From Candidatus Atribacteria bacterium (GTDB lineage: Bacteria > Atribacterota > Phoenicimicrobiia > Phoenicimicrobiales > Stramentimicrobiaceae), in assembly GCA_018402425.1 (NCBI GenBank), contig JAGYIZ010000001.1:44304-108303 (forward strand): a DNA stretch of 64,000 nt. Direction: 5' to 3'. Under the pieces are notes generated by a model that was not told the DNA's origin, ran no database searches, and saw nothing but the letters and a program-made list of their open reading frames with translations. The position numbers were made by a program, and so were the translations under genes. Position 1 is the first letter of the stretch. Each line of letters begins with the position of its first letter. Positions 29,111-37,322 of the stretch are shown piece after piece.

Positions 29111-29968
29111 TCACTTTTCCTGGATTTTTTGTTCAGCGATATCCTTTGCGGTAATTCCCGGATAGTAATATCTTCCGTCCTTGTGAGTGTAATTTTTAAC
29201 CAGAATGGCTTGTTCGGGACAAAAGTTAAAACAGGCATAACAGTAGTAACACCTGATGTCCTCTTGCCATAGCGGTTTGCCATTATTCATTTTAATTTTT
29301 TTAGATGGACATACACTTTCACATAATCCGCAACCTGTACAAGTGGAATCGGTATAAAATCCAATTTTGGCATTAATACCTTCGATATACCATTGCAGGG
29401 GTAATTGCAAGGTTTTATTAATAACTCGTGCTACAGCATTTTTATGTTTTGGGCTATCTTTACCAATATTCTTTTCTTTATTGGTGATTGCTTTGATGAT
29501 TATATCAAGTTCTTTTTGCACATTTTCTTCCAGAGCTGAAATGTTCTTTTCTGTTATGGTGCTAGCCCAATTCTGGACAATCATAAAGGATGGCTGCAAT
29601 CCCTTGGGACTATTGGATACCATTTTTAGGGTATAATAAAAATCTAATCCCTTACCCCTTTTTGCCAACAGCTTTTCCAGGTAATATTCTAGTTTACCAG
29701 GGTAACCACAATTAGTAGTGACAGCAAAAAGATATTGCCCGGGTTTGAAATGAATTTTCTTGATAAATTCCCTTACCGGGATGGGTGTTGAGCTAAGGTA
29801 GATCGGAAATACAAGACCTATTATATCTGCCTTCAGTTCAATGGCTTCTTTATTTAAAAGACTCAACAATGGTATTAGGGTGGTATCAGGAATTTGTTTT
29901 TGAATTTCCTAGGCTACATGTAATGAATTACCGGTGCCGGAGAAATAATAAATTTTTACTTTACTCAT
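29111..29968 (-). pseudogene. EFR1-family flavodoxin/ferredoxin protein with in-frame amber codon
   Basis: A 286-codon frame codes for an N-terminal flavodoxin-like domain starting MSKVKIYYFSGTGNSLHVA, directly followed by TAG, then EIQKQIPDTTLIP and a complete remainder. The C-terminus has two ferredoxin motifs, CTGCGLCESVCPSKK and CYYCYACFNFCPEQA. One substitution (AAG or CAG to TAG at codon 20) explains the interruption; the rest is clean. A downstream ATG at 29869 would give a product lacking the flavin phosphate loop. The family likely shuttles electrons between FMN and FeS. Confidence 0.8.
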
Positions 29969-30142
29969 ACTTATTCCACCTTTTTCCTTCACAGAAACAT
30001 TCCTTATTATCAGATATTATAGTGAATTTTAAGATAAATTCATAGAAAAATATGAAAATCGATACGCTACCTTCTCAGGATTAAAGATTAACTAGGATTT
30101 ATAAGATTGGTAAATTGTTAATCAGATTATCTAAAATATATA

Positions 30143-30193
30143 TGTAATATTATATTACAACATATTGACATAATATCTTACATATTATAAAAT
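30143..30193 (+). promoter_or_regulatory. Operator palindrome and promoter of the Panacea toxin-antitoxin operon
   Basis: A perfect palindrome, TGTAATAT-T-ATATTACA (30143-30159), stands just before a sigma70-type promoter, TTGACA (30165-30170), 17 bp, TAAAAT (30188-30193). It is the natural site for autoregulation by the XRE domain of the antitoxin. Confidence 0.6.
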
Positions 30194-30251
30194 GATACTG
30201 AACTGAACTGGAATTAAAAAAAGAAAAAACAGGACAAAGGAGGTTTCCTTT

Positions 30252-31055
30252 ATGGATGCCTTAATAAAAAAAATTGGTAATAGAATAAAGGAGATAAGAG
30301 AAAGAGAAGGGCTTTCTCAGGAAGATCTGGCAAAAAGAATGAAGATTAGCAGAGTAGCTGTTTCACAAATAGAAAACGGTAAACGAAGAATATGCACTGA
30401 GGAATTAATAGCATTATCCAGGATCTTTAATGTCTCAACAGATATTCTGCTTGATTTAAATAAAGATATTGAAGTTATTCTAGAAAAAAGCAGAAAAGAA
30501 AGACCCGGAGAAAAACAGGAAATCAGAATCAGTGTTCCTCAGAGAAATATAGAAAAATTCAAAGAAGTATTGCTTTATATTTTAGGGAAAGTAGGATCAA
30601 AACCTAATATCGGGCAGACAGTGCTATACAAACTGCTTTACTTTATCGATTTTAATTATTACGAAAAATATGAAGAACAATTAATTGGTGCAACTTATCT
30701 TAAAAATCATCATGGACCTACACCGAAAGAATTTATTAAGATCGTTAAAGAAATGGAAGGAAAAGATTTAGTTAAAATACAGGATAAATATTTTAAATAT
30801 CCTCAAACAAAATATATTCCACTTAAAGATCCTGATTTATCTAAGCTGAATGCCCGGGAATTAAGTGTGATTGATGATGTTCTAAGTAAGCTTGCAGATA
30901 TGAATGCTGCTCAAATAAGCGAATATTCTCATAATGATGTCCCTTGGATGACCACAGAAGAAGAAGAGGTCATTGATTATGAATCGGTATTTTACCGAAC
31001 TACACCTTATTCAGTGAGGGAGTATAGTGAAGAAAGAGAAGAAGAAGTTATTTAA
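30252..31055 (+). CDS. Antitoxin with XRE helix-turn-helix and Panacea (DUF4065/SocA-like) domain
   Basis: 267 residues. The N-terminal XRE HTH (LSQEDLAKRMKISRVAVSQIENGKRR, about 20-45) is followed by the Panacea domain with VLYKLLYFIDFNYYEKYEEQLIGATYLKNHHGPTP (about 122-158) and AAQISEYSHNDVPWM. Panacea proteins are hyperpromiscuous antitoxins paired with many different toxins (PanAT). The next gene overlaps by 29 bp and encodes a RelE-like protein. A strong AAGGAGG precedes the ATG. The HTH and the operator suggest autorepression. Confidence 0.9.
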   Translation: MDALIKKIGNRIKEIREREGLSQEDLAKRMKISRVAVSQIENGKRRICTEELIALSRIFNVSTDILLDLNKDIEVILEKSRKERPGEKQEIRISVPQRNIEKFKEVLLYILGKVGSKPNIGQTVLYKLLYFIDFNYYEKYEEQLIGATYLKNHHGPTPKEFIKIVKEMEGKDLVKIQDKYFKYPQTKYIPLKDPDLSKLNARELSVIDDVLSKLADMNAAQISEYSHNDVPWMTTEEEEVIDYESVFYRTTPYSVREYSEEREEEVI

Positions 31056-31416
31056 TGAGATACGCAGAGTAAAGGAATTTGAAAGAGAATTCAAAAGTTT
31101 ACTTAAAAAGTTAAAGACTTTGAATGATGATCTGGAAACATTTATCAATGTTCAGTTAAACCTGTATCATAAACTAAAAATAAGCAATTCTGGTATTGTC
31201 AGAATATCTGATCTCGGCATTGAGAACCCTAAAATCTATAAAGTAAGAAAGTTTGCCTGTAGGTCATTAAAAGGGAAAGGTAGTTATTGTGGAATAAGAA
31301 TTATTTATGCTTATTATGAAGAAGAAGATATTATAGAATTTGTAGAAATATTTTACAAGGGCGACAAAGCAAATGAAGACCGGGACAGGATATTAAGATA
31401 TTACAAGAAAGATTAA
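31027..31416 (+). CDS. RelE-like toxin of the Panacea pair
   Basis: 129 residues with a GTG start (31027) after GAGGGAG. The C-terminal YCGIRIIYAYYEEEDIIEFVEIFYKGDKANEDRDRI is the beta-sheet and C-terminal helix pattern of RelE/ParE-family mRNA interferases, usually with Arg and Tyr near the active site. The N-terminal about 55 residues are a lysine-rich coiled coil not usual for RelE. It overlaps the Panacea antitoxin gene, so the two are translationally coupled. Toxicity is inferred from pairing. Confidence 0.75.
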   Translation: MKKEKKKLFNEIRRVKEFEREFKSLLKKLKTLNDDLETFINVQLNLYHKLKISNSGIVRISDLGIENPKIYKVRKFACRSLKGKGSYCGIRIIYAYYEEEDIIEFVEIFYKGDKANEDRDRILRYYKKD

Positions 31417-31454
31417 GTAAGAATATTAATTAAAAGAGAAAAGAGGTGAGAGAA

Positions 31455-31694
31455 ATGAGCAAAGGTAGAGACAGGAATGTTTATCGTAAAAGTGATGGAA
31501 AATGGGCGAATAAAAGGCAGGATGCAGAAAAAGCATCTAGTCTTCATAAAACTCAAAAAGAGGCAGAAAAAGCTGCAAAAATTATGTTAAAAAATCAGGG
31601 TGGTGGAGAACTTACTACTTCTGGTAGAAATGGAAAAATCAGAAGCAAAGACACTATTAAACCGGGAAATGACCCATACCCACCTATTATTTGA
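31455..31694 (+). CDS. DUF2188-family small protein
   Basis: 79 residues. RNVYRKSDGKWANKRQDAEKASSLHKTQKEAEKAAKIMLKNQGGGELTTSGRNGKIRSKDTI is the DUF2188 motif (SDGKW...A...TQ.EA...A...GG.....G..G.I). The start is set by AGAGGTGAG before ATG 31455. It follows the toxin by 38 bp in the same direction, possibly as a passenger of the toxin-antitoxin unit. Function unknown; the basic, Lys-rich make-up could allow nucleic-acid binding. Confidence 0.75.
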   Translation: MSKGRDRNVYRKSDGKWANKRQDAEKASSLHKTQKEAEKAAKIMLKNQGGGELTTSGRNGKIRSKDTIKPGNDPYPPII

Positions 31695-32121
31695 TTTTGT
31701 CGTTGCGAGAACTGCTGAAAGTAGTTCGTGGCAATCTCATTCAATTATTCCCACATTATTATATTTTATATTAATTTTTTACTTTGCAACTTGCACCTTG
31801 CCTTTAATTGTATTTTCAACTCAATACTACATACCCGATACTGACTACTGTTTTGACTGGAAGACCGGGGGATTTTCTTTTTGTCTTTCCACACAATATG
31901 CACGATGCAATACTTTTTATTCTGTAAACTGTAAACCGGGAACTGAAAACTATTATTATTAATTGACAAATCGGTAAATTGGATAATTGGTTAATTATAT
32001 TTATTGAAATGGAGTTAAAAAATAAGGAAGCATTTTAGAGATGGGAAAAATAATGTGAAAACGATAGTAAAAAAATATATTGCATTTTTACGAGTTTTTA
32101 TAATATACTATTTAGTGATGC
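31695..32121. repeat. Intergenic region with REP-like repeats
   Basis: At 31695-31745 a GTCGTTGCGAG...GGCAATCTCAT unit matches the widespread CATTGCGAG...GCAATCTC repeat seen again near 40850 and 51110. At 31780-31950 there are phrases (ACACAATATGCACGATGCAA and similar) that recur near 27520. No gene was seen. Confidence 0.55.
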
Positions 32122-32270
32122 AATAAAGGGGAGTAGCTTGTGACTTGTATTTTTATGTCACTTTACTGGTCGTCAAGACGGTATAAATAACCCGGTCAGT
32201 ATCTCATAATTATTTATGAAAGCAAGACTTTTATTTGCAGCCAAGAGCTGCATTAAAAGTCTTTTTTTTA
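32122..32270 (+). promoter_or_regulatory. yybP-ykoY (Mn2+) riboswitch
   Basis: The conserved parts appear in order: AAAGGGGAGTAGC, then GTCGTCAAGACGG, then CCCGGTCAGTAT, then GAAAGCAAGACTTTT. The last stem (AAGACTTTTA/TAAAAGTCTT, with inner GCAGC/GCTGC) is followed by eight T and is a typical switching terminator. This family senses manganese and turns on Mn exporters, which implies that the transporter 35 bp downstream handles Mn2+. Confidence 0.85.
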
Positions 32271-32304
32271 TAAATTTTTTATTAAAAAGGATGTGTAAAA
32301 GCTA

Positions 32305-33271
32305 TTGGATTATCTTTTTCCTTTTGTACTATTTTCTATAGGTTTTCTCTTGATTATAAAAGGAAGTGATACCTTCATTGATTCAGTTATTTGGTTTACC
32401 AAGATAACTAAAATTCCTGATATTATAATTGGTGCTACCTTAGTCAGTTTGGGCACTACTTTGCCCGAACTTATGGTATCTGCAGGTGCTGCTATACATG
32501 GTAATACAGAAATAGCTATAGGAAATGCCTTGGGTTCTATCATCTGCAATACTGGATTAATTTTAGCAATAATTATTATTGTATCCCGCCCAAAATTTAC
32601 AAATAAAAAAGAATTTCAACAGAATGGAATTCTCTTAATGTTGCTTTTATTGTTACTTACTTTTGTAAGCTTTGTCTATGGTGAAATATCACGTTTCACA
32701 GGCATTATCCTGTTGGGGATTTTAGTTTGGTATTTATATAAAAATGTCCAGAAAAGTATTTCAAAAATAAAACAACCAAAATGAAGATAATAAAGAAAAA
32801 GAATTGTAAATACCAAAAAAAATTATATTAAATTCAGTTATGTTTATCATTGGCCTCACACTAACGCTTTTCGGTTCCAGATTGCTGATAACCAATGGAG
32901 AAAAAATTGCCATACTTTTAAGAGTACCTGATGTAATTATAGGTTTAACCATGACTGCTTTTGGCACATCATTGCCCGAATTGATGACTGCAATAACCTC
33001 ACTGAGAAAAAAAGCCTATAATATTTCTATAGGTAATATCCTGGGGGCTAATATTCTAAATGTCATCCTGGTAATCGCTGTATCTTCAACAATATTACCC
33101 ATACCTATTAATGGAAATATCTTACATTTACACCTGCCATTTGTATTGCTCATTGTAAGTATCACATTATTATTCTCATTTATGTGTAAAAATACTTTTC
33201 GAAGACGCTGTGGTTTTATGATGGTTTTTGCCTATATAAATTATCTTTTATTCACATTTAATTTGTTTTAA
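32305..33271 (+). pseudogene. CaCA-family cation (Ca2+/Mn2+) exchanger, split into two half-frames
   Basis: The first frame (32305-32784, TTG start) carries alpha-1, GATLVSLGTTLPELMVSAG, with about five spans. The second (from about 32810, first ATG 32840, to 33271) carries alpha-2, IGLTMTAFGTSLPELMTAITS. Together they make one normal about 320-residue exchanger. The join is a lysine-rich loop with stops in all frames. No ribosome site precedes ATG 32840, so decay is more likely than a functional two-piece protein. The Mn riboswitch suggests manganese efflux was its job. Confidence 0.8.
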
Positions 33272-33279
33272 TCAATTAT
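33237..33279. repeat. Left copy of 43/42-nt direct repeat bounding the 33.3-37.2 kb island
   Basis: The last codons and stop of the exchanger gene (TAAATTATCTTTTATTCACA onward) recur at 37182-37223 with a single 1-nt indel and no substitution. The copies frame about 3.9 kb of foreign-looking DNA. Confidence 0.8.
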
Positions 33280-33336
33280 TTATTTATAGACCCCTTAATT
33301 TTACCCCTATTGAATATTTATCACATGGAAAATTTA

Positions 33337-33692
33337 TTATCTAAGAGTTCTTATGGAAAAAATATGTATGCTGACCATTATTGCCACCAGCACTAAAAAA
33401 ATCCTGACTGAGAAAATTTCAACAAAAAAGATAGAAACTAAGATGGTAATCCATAATAAAGAAGCAGTCCATACCTTAATTTTCATAGCAATGCCATTAC
33501 CCTCACGGTAATTTTTAATATAATCTCCAAACCATTTATTATGTAAAAGCCAATAATAAAAACGGTCTGAACTCCTGGCATAAGAAGCTGCTGCAAGCAG
33601 AAGAAATGGAGTGGTTGGCAGGATAGGTAAAAAGATGCCAATTACGCCTAGAAAGACAAAAAATGTTCCTGCTATGATTAAAGCTACCCTAG
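33337..33692 (-). pseudogene. DUF454 (YbaN-like) membrane protein, 5' end lost at a transposable element
   Basis: The minus frame reads VALIIAGTFFVFLGVIGIFLPILPTTPFLLLAAASYARSS and continues to YRFYYWLLHNKWFGDYIKNYREGNGI, the DUF454 signature, then two more spans and TAA at 33337. The N-terminal codons are missing: homology stops exactly where the transposon's terminal repeat begins (33695). The role of the family is unknown (inner membrane, sometimes linked to haem or metal). Confidence 0.8.
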
Positions 33693-33694
33693 GG

Positions 33695-34547
33695 AAACAT
33701 AGGGACGGTTCTTTGTTTCATGCTTTAAAGATTTTATTGACCGTCAATCCTGTCAATCTGGATACTTGTCTTAATGAGCATCCTTCCAGTTCTTTTAGAT
33801 ATTTCAAGACCTTGTCTTGTGTTATTGTGGGTGTATTTTGTAGGGTGGCTAATTCTATATGATATTTACTTAATACTAAATGTCTTATCTCTTTATCGGA
33901 TAGAGTCTCTCTTTTTGCGGACATTTCAAGACAACAATCATTGTTTGGTTCTTGGTTAAACCGTTTTAATCCTTCGATCGCTTTCTCCTTATCTTGGTGG
34001 AACATTTTTAGGGCAAATTCGATATTAACTATCTTCGGTTGGTTAATATATTCAGTATAACTGCTCCACTTGTAGGAATCAATATGATTGACCAGACCTG
34101 CTTTTAACGGATTCTGGTGGATGTATCTCAACACAGTCAGGAAATAAGCATCATCTTCCACCGGTTCACTTTTGTATCTGTCCTGGAATAGGTGTCCTTT
34201 GCGGTTATACTGCCAGTTGTACCAGGAAACATAGCTGGTTCCTATTCTCTTCATGAAATTAGAAAGAGCTTCTCTTCCTTCCTTGATTAATATGTGAACA
34301 TGGTTGTTCATTAAGCAATAGGCATAGATTTCATATTTACTTTTTTGATGGTATTTTGCGAGAATGGCCATAAATTTTTCGTTATCTTCATTAACAGAGA
34401 AGATGTTCTGCTGATTAATGCCTCTTATCATAATGTGATAGATTTTACTATTACTTTTTATTCTGGCTACCCTTGGCATATCAATACCTCACTGCTAGTT
34501 TATAATGTCAGTGGAGTATTGTCAAACAAAGAACCGTCCCCCTGTTT
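33695..34547 (-). mobile_element. RAYT/REP element with terminal inverted repeats
   Basis: The two ends carry inverted 24-nt repeats (33695-33718 and 34524-34547; 22 of 24 matching) containing the GGGACGGTTCTTTGTTT core. They flank one Y1-type transposase gene. The element interrupts the DUF454 gene. Confidence 0.8.
33718..34479 (-). CDS. REP-associated tyrosine (Y1/HUH) transposase
   Basis: 253 residues. The HUH pair is in CLMNNHVHILIKEGREALSN. KIYHIMIRGINQQNIF opens the Y1_Tnp domain, and FQDRYKSEPVEDDAYFLTVLRYIHQNPLKAG is the RAYT hallmark with the catalytic region around it. The C-terminal third has an HTH-like ATLQNTPTITQDKVLKYLKELEGCSLRQVSRLTG that fits the terminal-end-recognition domain. 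It nicks and joins single-stranded DNA at REP sequences. It appears intact, so it may mobilise the REP-like repeats seen elsewhere in the window. Confidence 0.92.
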   Translation of the reverse strand: MPRVARIKSNSKIYHIMIRGINQQNIFSVNEDNEKFMAILAKYHQKSKYEIYAYCLMNNHVHILIKEGREALSNFMKRIGTSYVSWYNWQYNRKGHLFQDRYKSEPVEDDAYFLTVLRYIHQNPLKAGLVNHIDSYKWSSYTEYINQPKIVNIEFALKMFHQDKEKAIEGLKRFNQEPNNDCCLEMSAKRETLSDKEIRHLVLSKYHIELATLQNTPTITQDKVLKYLKELEGCSLRQVSRLTGLTVNKIFKA

Positions 34548-34607
34548 TTATGGGTGAATTCGGTGCCTTGCTTTTAAAAGTTTTAAATGTTAATATCTAA
34601 TTGAATA

Positions 34608-35303
34608 TTGGAATTTAATAAAAAGATGGTAGACATGGAAAAAATCAATGATGAAAAGAATGAATTTCTGGAAAACGGCACTCCCGCTGATTCAGATTTA
34701 TCATATTATGACGAAATATCTAAACTAAACAATGAACTGGTTAATATAACCCGGGAGCTTACAAAAAAGAATATCGCTCTTGAGAAGGCCAGTGAAAAAA
34801 TAAACCACCTTTTACGAACGGATCACCTTACAGGCATAGCGAATCGTATGTATTTTATGGAGTATTTCACCAAGGCTCATTCTGGCGCAATCCGACATAG
34901 TTTGCCGCTAACCCTGGTAATGGTCGATATAGATGATTTTAAAACAATAAATGACAGCTATGGTCACCAGGCTGGAGACGAGGTTCTTATTGCTGTTGCC
35001 CAGCTGCTGCAGTCGGGATGTCGCAAAGAGGATTTGGCCGCCCGCTTTGGCGGGGAAGAATTTACTATACTGCTTGTTCATACCAATGCTGAGCAGGGTA
35101 AACTACAAGTTGAACGGATCCGCCGCGATCTTGAAAACCTGGCTATAGGTAAATTCGGTTGTTTGGTTACTGCCAGCTTTGGGTTGAGCCCACTTACAGA
35201 CGATGGAAGTATCGATAATATGATTAGTCAGGCCGATAAGGCACTTTACCAGGCTAAAGAAAAAGGCAAAAACAGGACCATTATTTATGGGGAAGAGGTG
35301 TAA
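34608..35303 (+). CDS. Diguanylate cyclase (GGDEF domain) without sensor domain
   Basis: 231 residues. A short N-terminal coiled-coil (LNNELVNITRELTKKNIALEKASEKINHLL, about 40-70) is followed by a complete GGDEF domain: DHLTGIANRMYFMEYF, DIDDFKTINDSYGHQAGDEVL and the active loop RFGGEEF. RKED five residues before the loop is a product-inhibition I-site. It makes c-di-GMP. It lacks its own input domain, so the small helical and B12-binding proteins encoded 4 and 402 bp downstream are candidate inputs. The start may be a TTG (34608) or the ATG at 34635. Local GC is higher than in flanking DNA. Confidence 0.9.
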   Translation: MEFNKKMVDMEKINDEKNEFLENGTPADSDLSYYDEISKLNNELVNITRELTKKNIALEKASEKINHLLRTDHLTGIANRMYFMEYFTKAHSGAIRHSLPLTLVMVDIDDFKTINDSYGHQAGDEVLIAVAQLLQSGCRKEDLAARFGGEEFTILLVHTNAEQGKLQVERIRRDLENLAIGKFGCLVTASFGLSPLTDDGSIDNMISQADKALYQAKEKGKNRTIIYGEEV

Positions 35304-35307
35304 AAAG

Positions 35308-35694
35308 ATGGGTTTTAGCTCTAATATCAGGGCCGCGGTTGATAGGAACAGAGATAACATCCTGTCAGTTTTGCAGAAAGAGGCTGCGTCGAAAGATTAT
35401 TTTAAGAGCTTGCCCATGCCGTTTGAGCAGTTTATGGAAGTCATCTGCAACGACTACCTTGAAACCATGGTAATTTGTTATGAAACAGGAAGCATGGCTA
35501 TTTTCAGGGAAAAACTGGCCTGGTTTCAGGATATGTACAAAAGTAGAACCCAGGGTATTTATGCACCGGGCGCTCTTTCTGATTTTTTCGTTCTTCTGAG
35601 AAAGCATGTTTTAGCAGAATGCGGATCAGACGTGGACGGAATGGAAAAATTGTTGGATGATATGGCCGCTGTTATTAAAGAATACGATCAATGA
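35308..35694 (+). CDS. Small all-helical protein of the cyclase-B12 module
   Basis: 128 residues from the ATG at 35308 (AGAGGTG upstream). It is predicted all-helical: IRAAVDRNRDNILSVLQKEA, FEQFMEVICNDYLETMVICYE, FREKLAWFQDMYKSR and LSDFFVLLRKHVLAECG. It resembles four- or five-helix sensory domains such as RsbRD/globin-sensor N-termini, but I cannot assign a family. It is tightly packed between the cyclase and the B12 protein, and so is probably an adaptor or sensor between them. Confidence 0.6.
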   Translation: MGFSSNIRAAVDRNRDNILSVLQKEAASKDYFKSLPMPFEQFMEVICNDYLETMVICYETGSMAIFREKLAWFQDMYKSRTQGIYAPGALSDFFVLLRKHVLAECGSDVDGMEKLLDDMAAVIKEYDQ

Positions 35695-35705
35695 GGTGAT
35701 CTGTA

Positions 35706-36371
35706 ATGACCCTTGAAAATACTTATGAGAGTTACCTGGGATTTACCTTAGAAGGCGATAAAAAAAGCTCCAGGCAGGTTATTGAAGAGGCTATCAAGTC
35801 AGGCGTACCGGCAATTGATATCTATTACCATGTTTTTTACCCCACAATGGTTAAGACCGGTGAACTGTGGCAGAAGAACCAGATCAGTGTTGCCCGGGAG
35901 CATATGATCACCGCAACAACCCAGAACATAATAGCCTCCCTCTACCCGCTAATTTTTAAAGATTTGGTCGAACAGGAAGATAGCAGGGGCAAGATCCTGA
36001 TTGCCTGCCCGGGGGAAGAGCTCCATGAACTGGGAATCAGAATGCTTGCCGATATCTGGGAGCTTGAGGGCTGGGATGTTACTTATCTCGGTTCAAATAT
36101 TCCGGCACAGTTTATTACTGATAAATTAATGGAAGAGAATTATGATGTACTAGCGCTATCTAACTCTATATCGTTTAACCTAAAATACTCAAAAGAAACA
36201 ATTGAAAAAGCTAAAGCGGCAGGTTATACAGGGCTTACGGTAGTCGGCGGCAGGGTTTTTAATGTCGATCCATCTTTAAAAGATTATGTCGGAGCTGATT
36301 ATCTTGGGTCCGATTTTTACCAGGCAGTTCAGATTCTCGAAGAAATTGAGCAGAATAAAACTGCCCATTAG
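35706..36371 (+). CDS. B12-binding sensor protein with CarH-type W-x9-E-H motif
   Basis: 221 residues. The N-terminal helical bundle carries W55-(9 residues)-E65-H66 (GELWQKNQISVAREH), the motif that caps adenosylcobalamin in CarH photoreceptors. The C-terminal Rossmann-like domain has GEELHELG, where H107 is the expected lower axial ligand (ExHxxG), followed by DVTYLGSNIPAQ and VVGGRVF. No DNA-binding domain is present, so the output must be another protein; the diguanylate cyclase in the same operon is the obvious partner. It could instead be a corrinoid-transfer protein (MtbC1-like), but no methyltransferase is nearby. Binding and light-sensing are inferred. Confidence 0.88.
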   Translation: MTLENTYESYLGFTLEGDKKSSRQVIEEAIKSGVPAIDIYYHVFYPTMVKTGELWQKNQISVAREHMITATTQNIIASLYPLIFKDLVEQEDSRGKILIACPGEELHELGIRMLADIWELEGWDVTYLGSNIPAQFITDKLMEENYDVLALSNSISFNLKYSKETIEKAKAAGYTGLTVVGGRVFNVDPSLKDYVGADYLGSDFYQAVQILEEIEQNKTAH

Positions 36372-36433
36372 AATATATCGTCATAGATAATTTTATTGGG
36401 GTCAGAATTTTATTGGAATCAGGTCTTGAATTA

Positions 36434-37030
36434 TCAGTTTTCTTCTTCATTTTCCACCTTCTTAATTATCTTACTTACAGTTGTATAATGCAAACCAAGG
36501 TATCGACCAGTCTCTTTTAGAGTATAGCGATACTTCTGCTTAGCCTGGTATATTTTCCTCTCCCTTTTATCATTGGTCTGAAATATCTTATCTAAAGATG
36601 GCCTAGAAGCATAGAGCTGTTTTCTTGGTATTTCTGTTAATTGTTCTTTTTGTTCCATGAATTTTTCCATCTTAGCCAGAAAATATTCTGAACCGAGAAA
36701 GATCTGTCCTTTGACCTGTTTTAAGGGTGATTCTTTATTGATACCGAAAGGACAAAATCTTGATAAGATATCCTGGCAGTCTTTTTATCCGGTAGTTTTC
36801 TTTTTCTACTAAGATGGATTCAAATCTTCCCTGGGAGAGATGTCCTACTGTCTGGTATTTTTTGTTGATATGCTGGGTATAGGTGCCATTGAGCTGTCTT
36901 ATCCCCTGGGAGAGATTTCCTTCCGGTGTTTCTAAAAGCAAATGATAATGATTGTGCATCACTTTTCATTTCGCCGGGCAGTGACAAGATAGAGTGCTCC
37001 GGGGAATTTGATACGCAATGGTCTGGCCAT
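36434..37030 (-). pseudogene. Decayed second RAYT (Y1) transposase
   Basis: The N-terminus (MARPLRIKFPGALY, then ARRNE) is joined directly to MHNHYHLLLETPEGNLSQ, so about 40 residues between them are deleted. The middle (RQLNGTYTQHINKKYQTVGHLSQGRFE) and the C-terminal HTH (YTLKETGRYLGLHYTTVSKIIKK) sit in different frames. It differs in sequence from the intact RAYT at 33.7 kb, so two transposase lineages meet here. Nonfunctional as written. Confidence 0.85.
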
Positions 37031-37181
37031 GAGAATAATATAGCAATTTAAAACTTATAGTTCAAGACCTGACCCCTTTTTCTTTCCGTTTGGCTATAAT
37101 CTTACCAGACAGGGTTTTCACCTGCTAAATATCACGACCTAAGCCTAGCTGCACCAAAGGACTGTCCCCTGGTTTGGTTTC

Positions 37182-37223
37182 TAAATTATCTTTTATTCAC
37201 ATTTAATTTTTTTAATCAATTAT
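37182..37223. repeat. Right copy of island-bounding direct repeat
   Basis: It repeats 33237-33279 (the exchanger 3' end) with one missing base. It is directly preceded by a REP-like phrase, GGACTGTCCCCTGGTTTGG. Confidence 0.8.
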
Positions 37224-37322
37224 AAACCCCATATCTTCCTTCGCCCCTGTATCAATGGAATACTTTTTTGAGTGACAATTCGAATGCTTGCATAAAATTA
37301 CTAACAATGCTATTGTTTTTTT

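Noticed and set aside
28375..29283. 302-residue reading of the AlkD-like gene
   Set aside because: The first 64 codons lie inside the upstream EFR1 gene in another frame and show no AlkD similarity; the ATG at 29091 fits the family start.
31600..31962. Plus-strand frame after the DUF2188 gene
   Set aside because: It runs out of frame through the DUF2188 gene and then through REP-like repeats.
34500..34607. Sensor domain lost from the cyclase by the transposon
   Set aside because: Possible, but the frame upstream of the TTG shows no coding homology up to the inverted repeat, so truncation cannot be shown.
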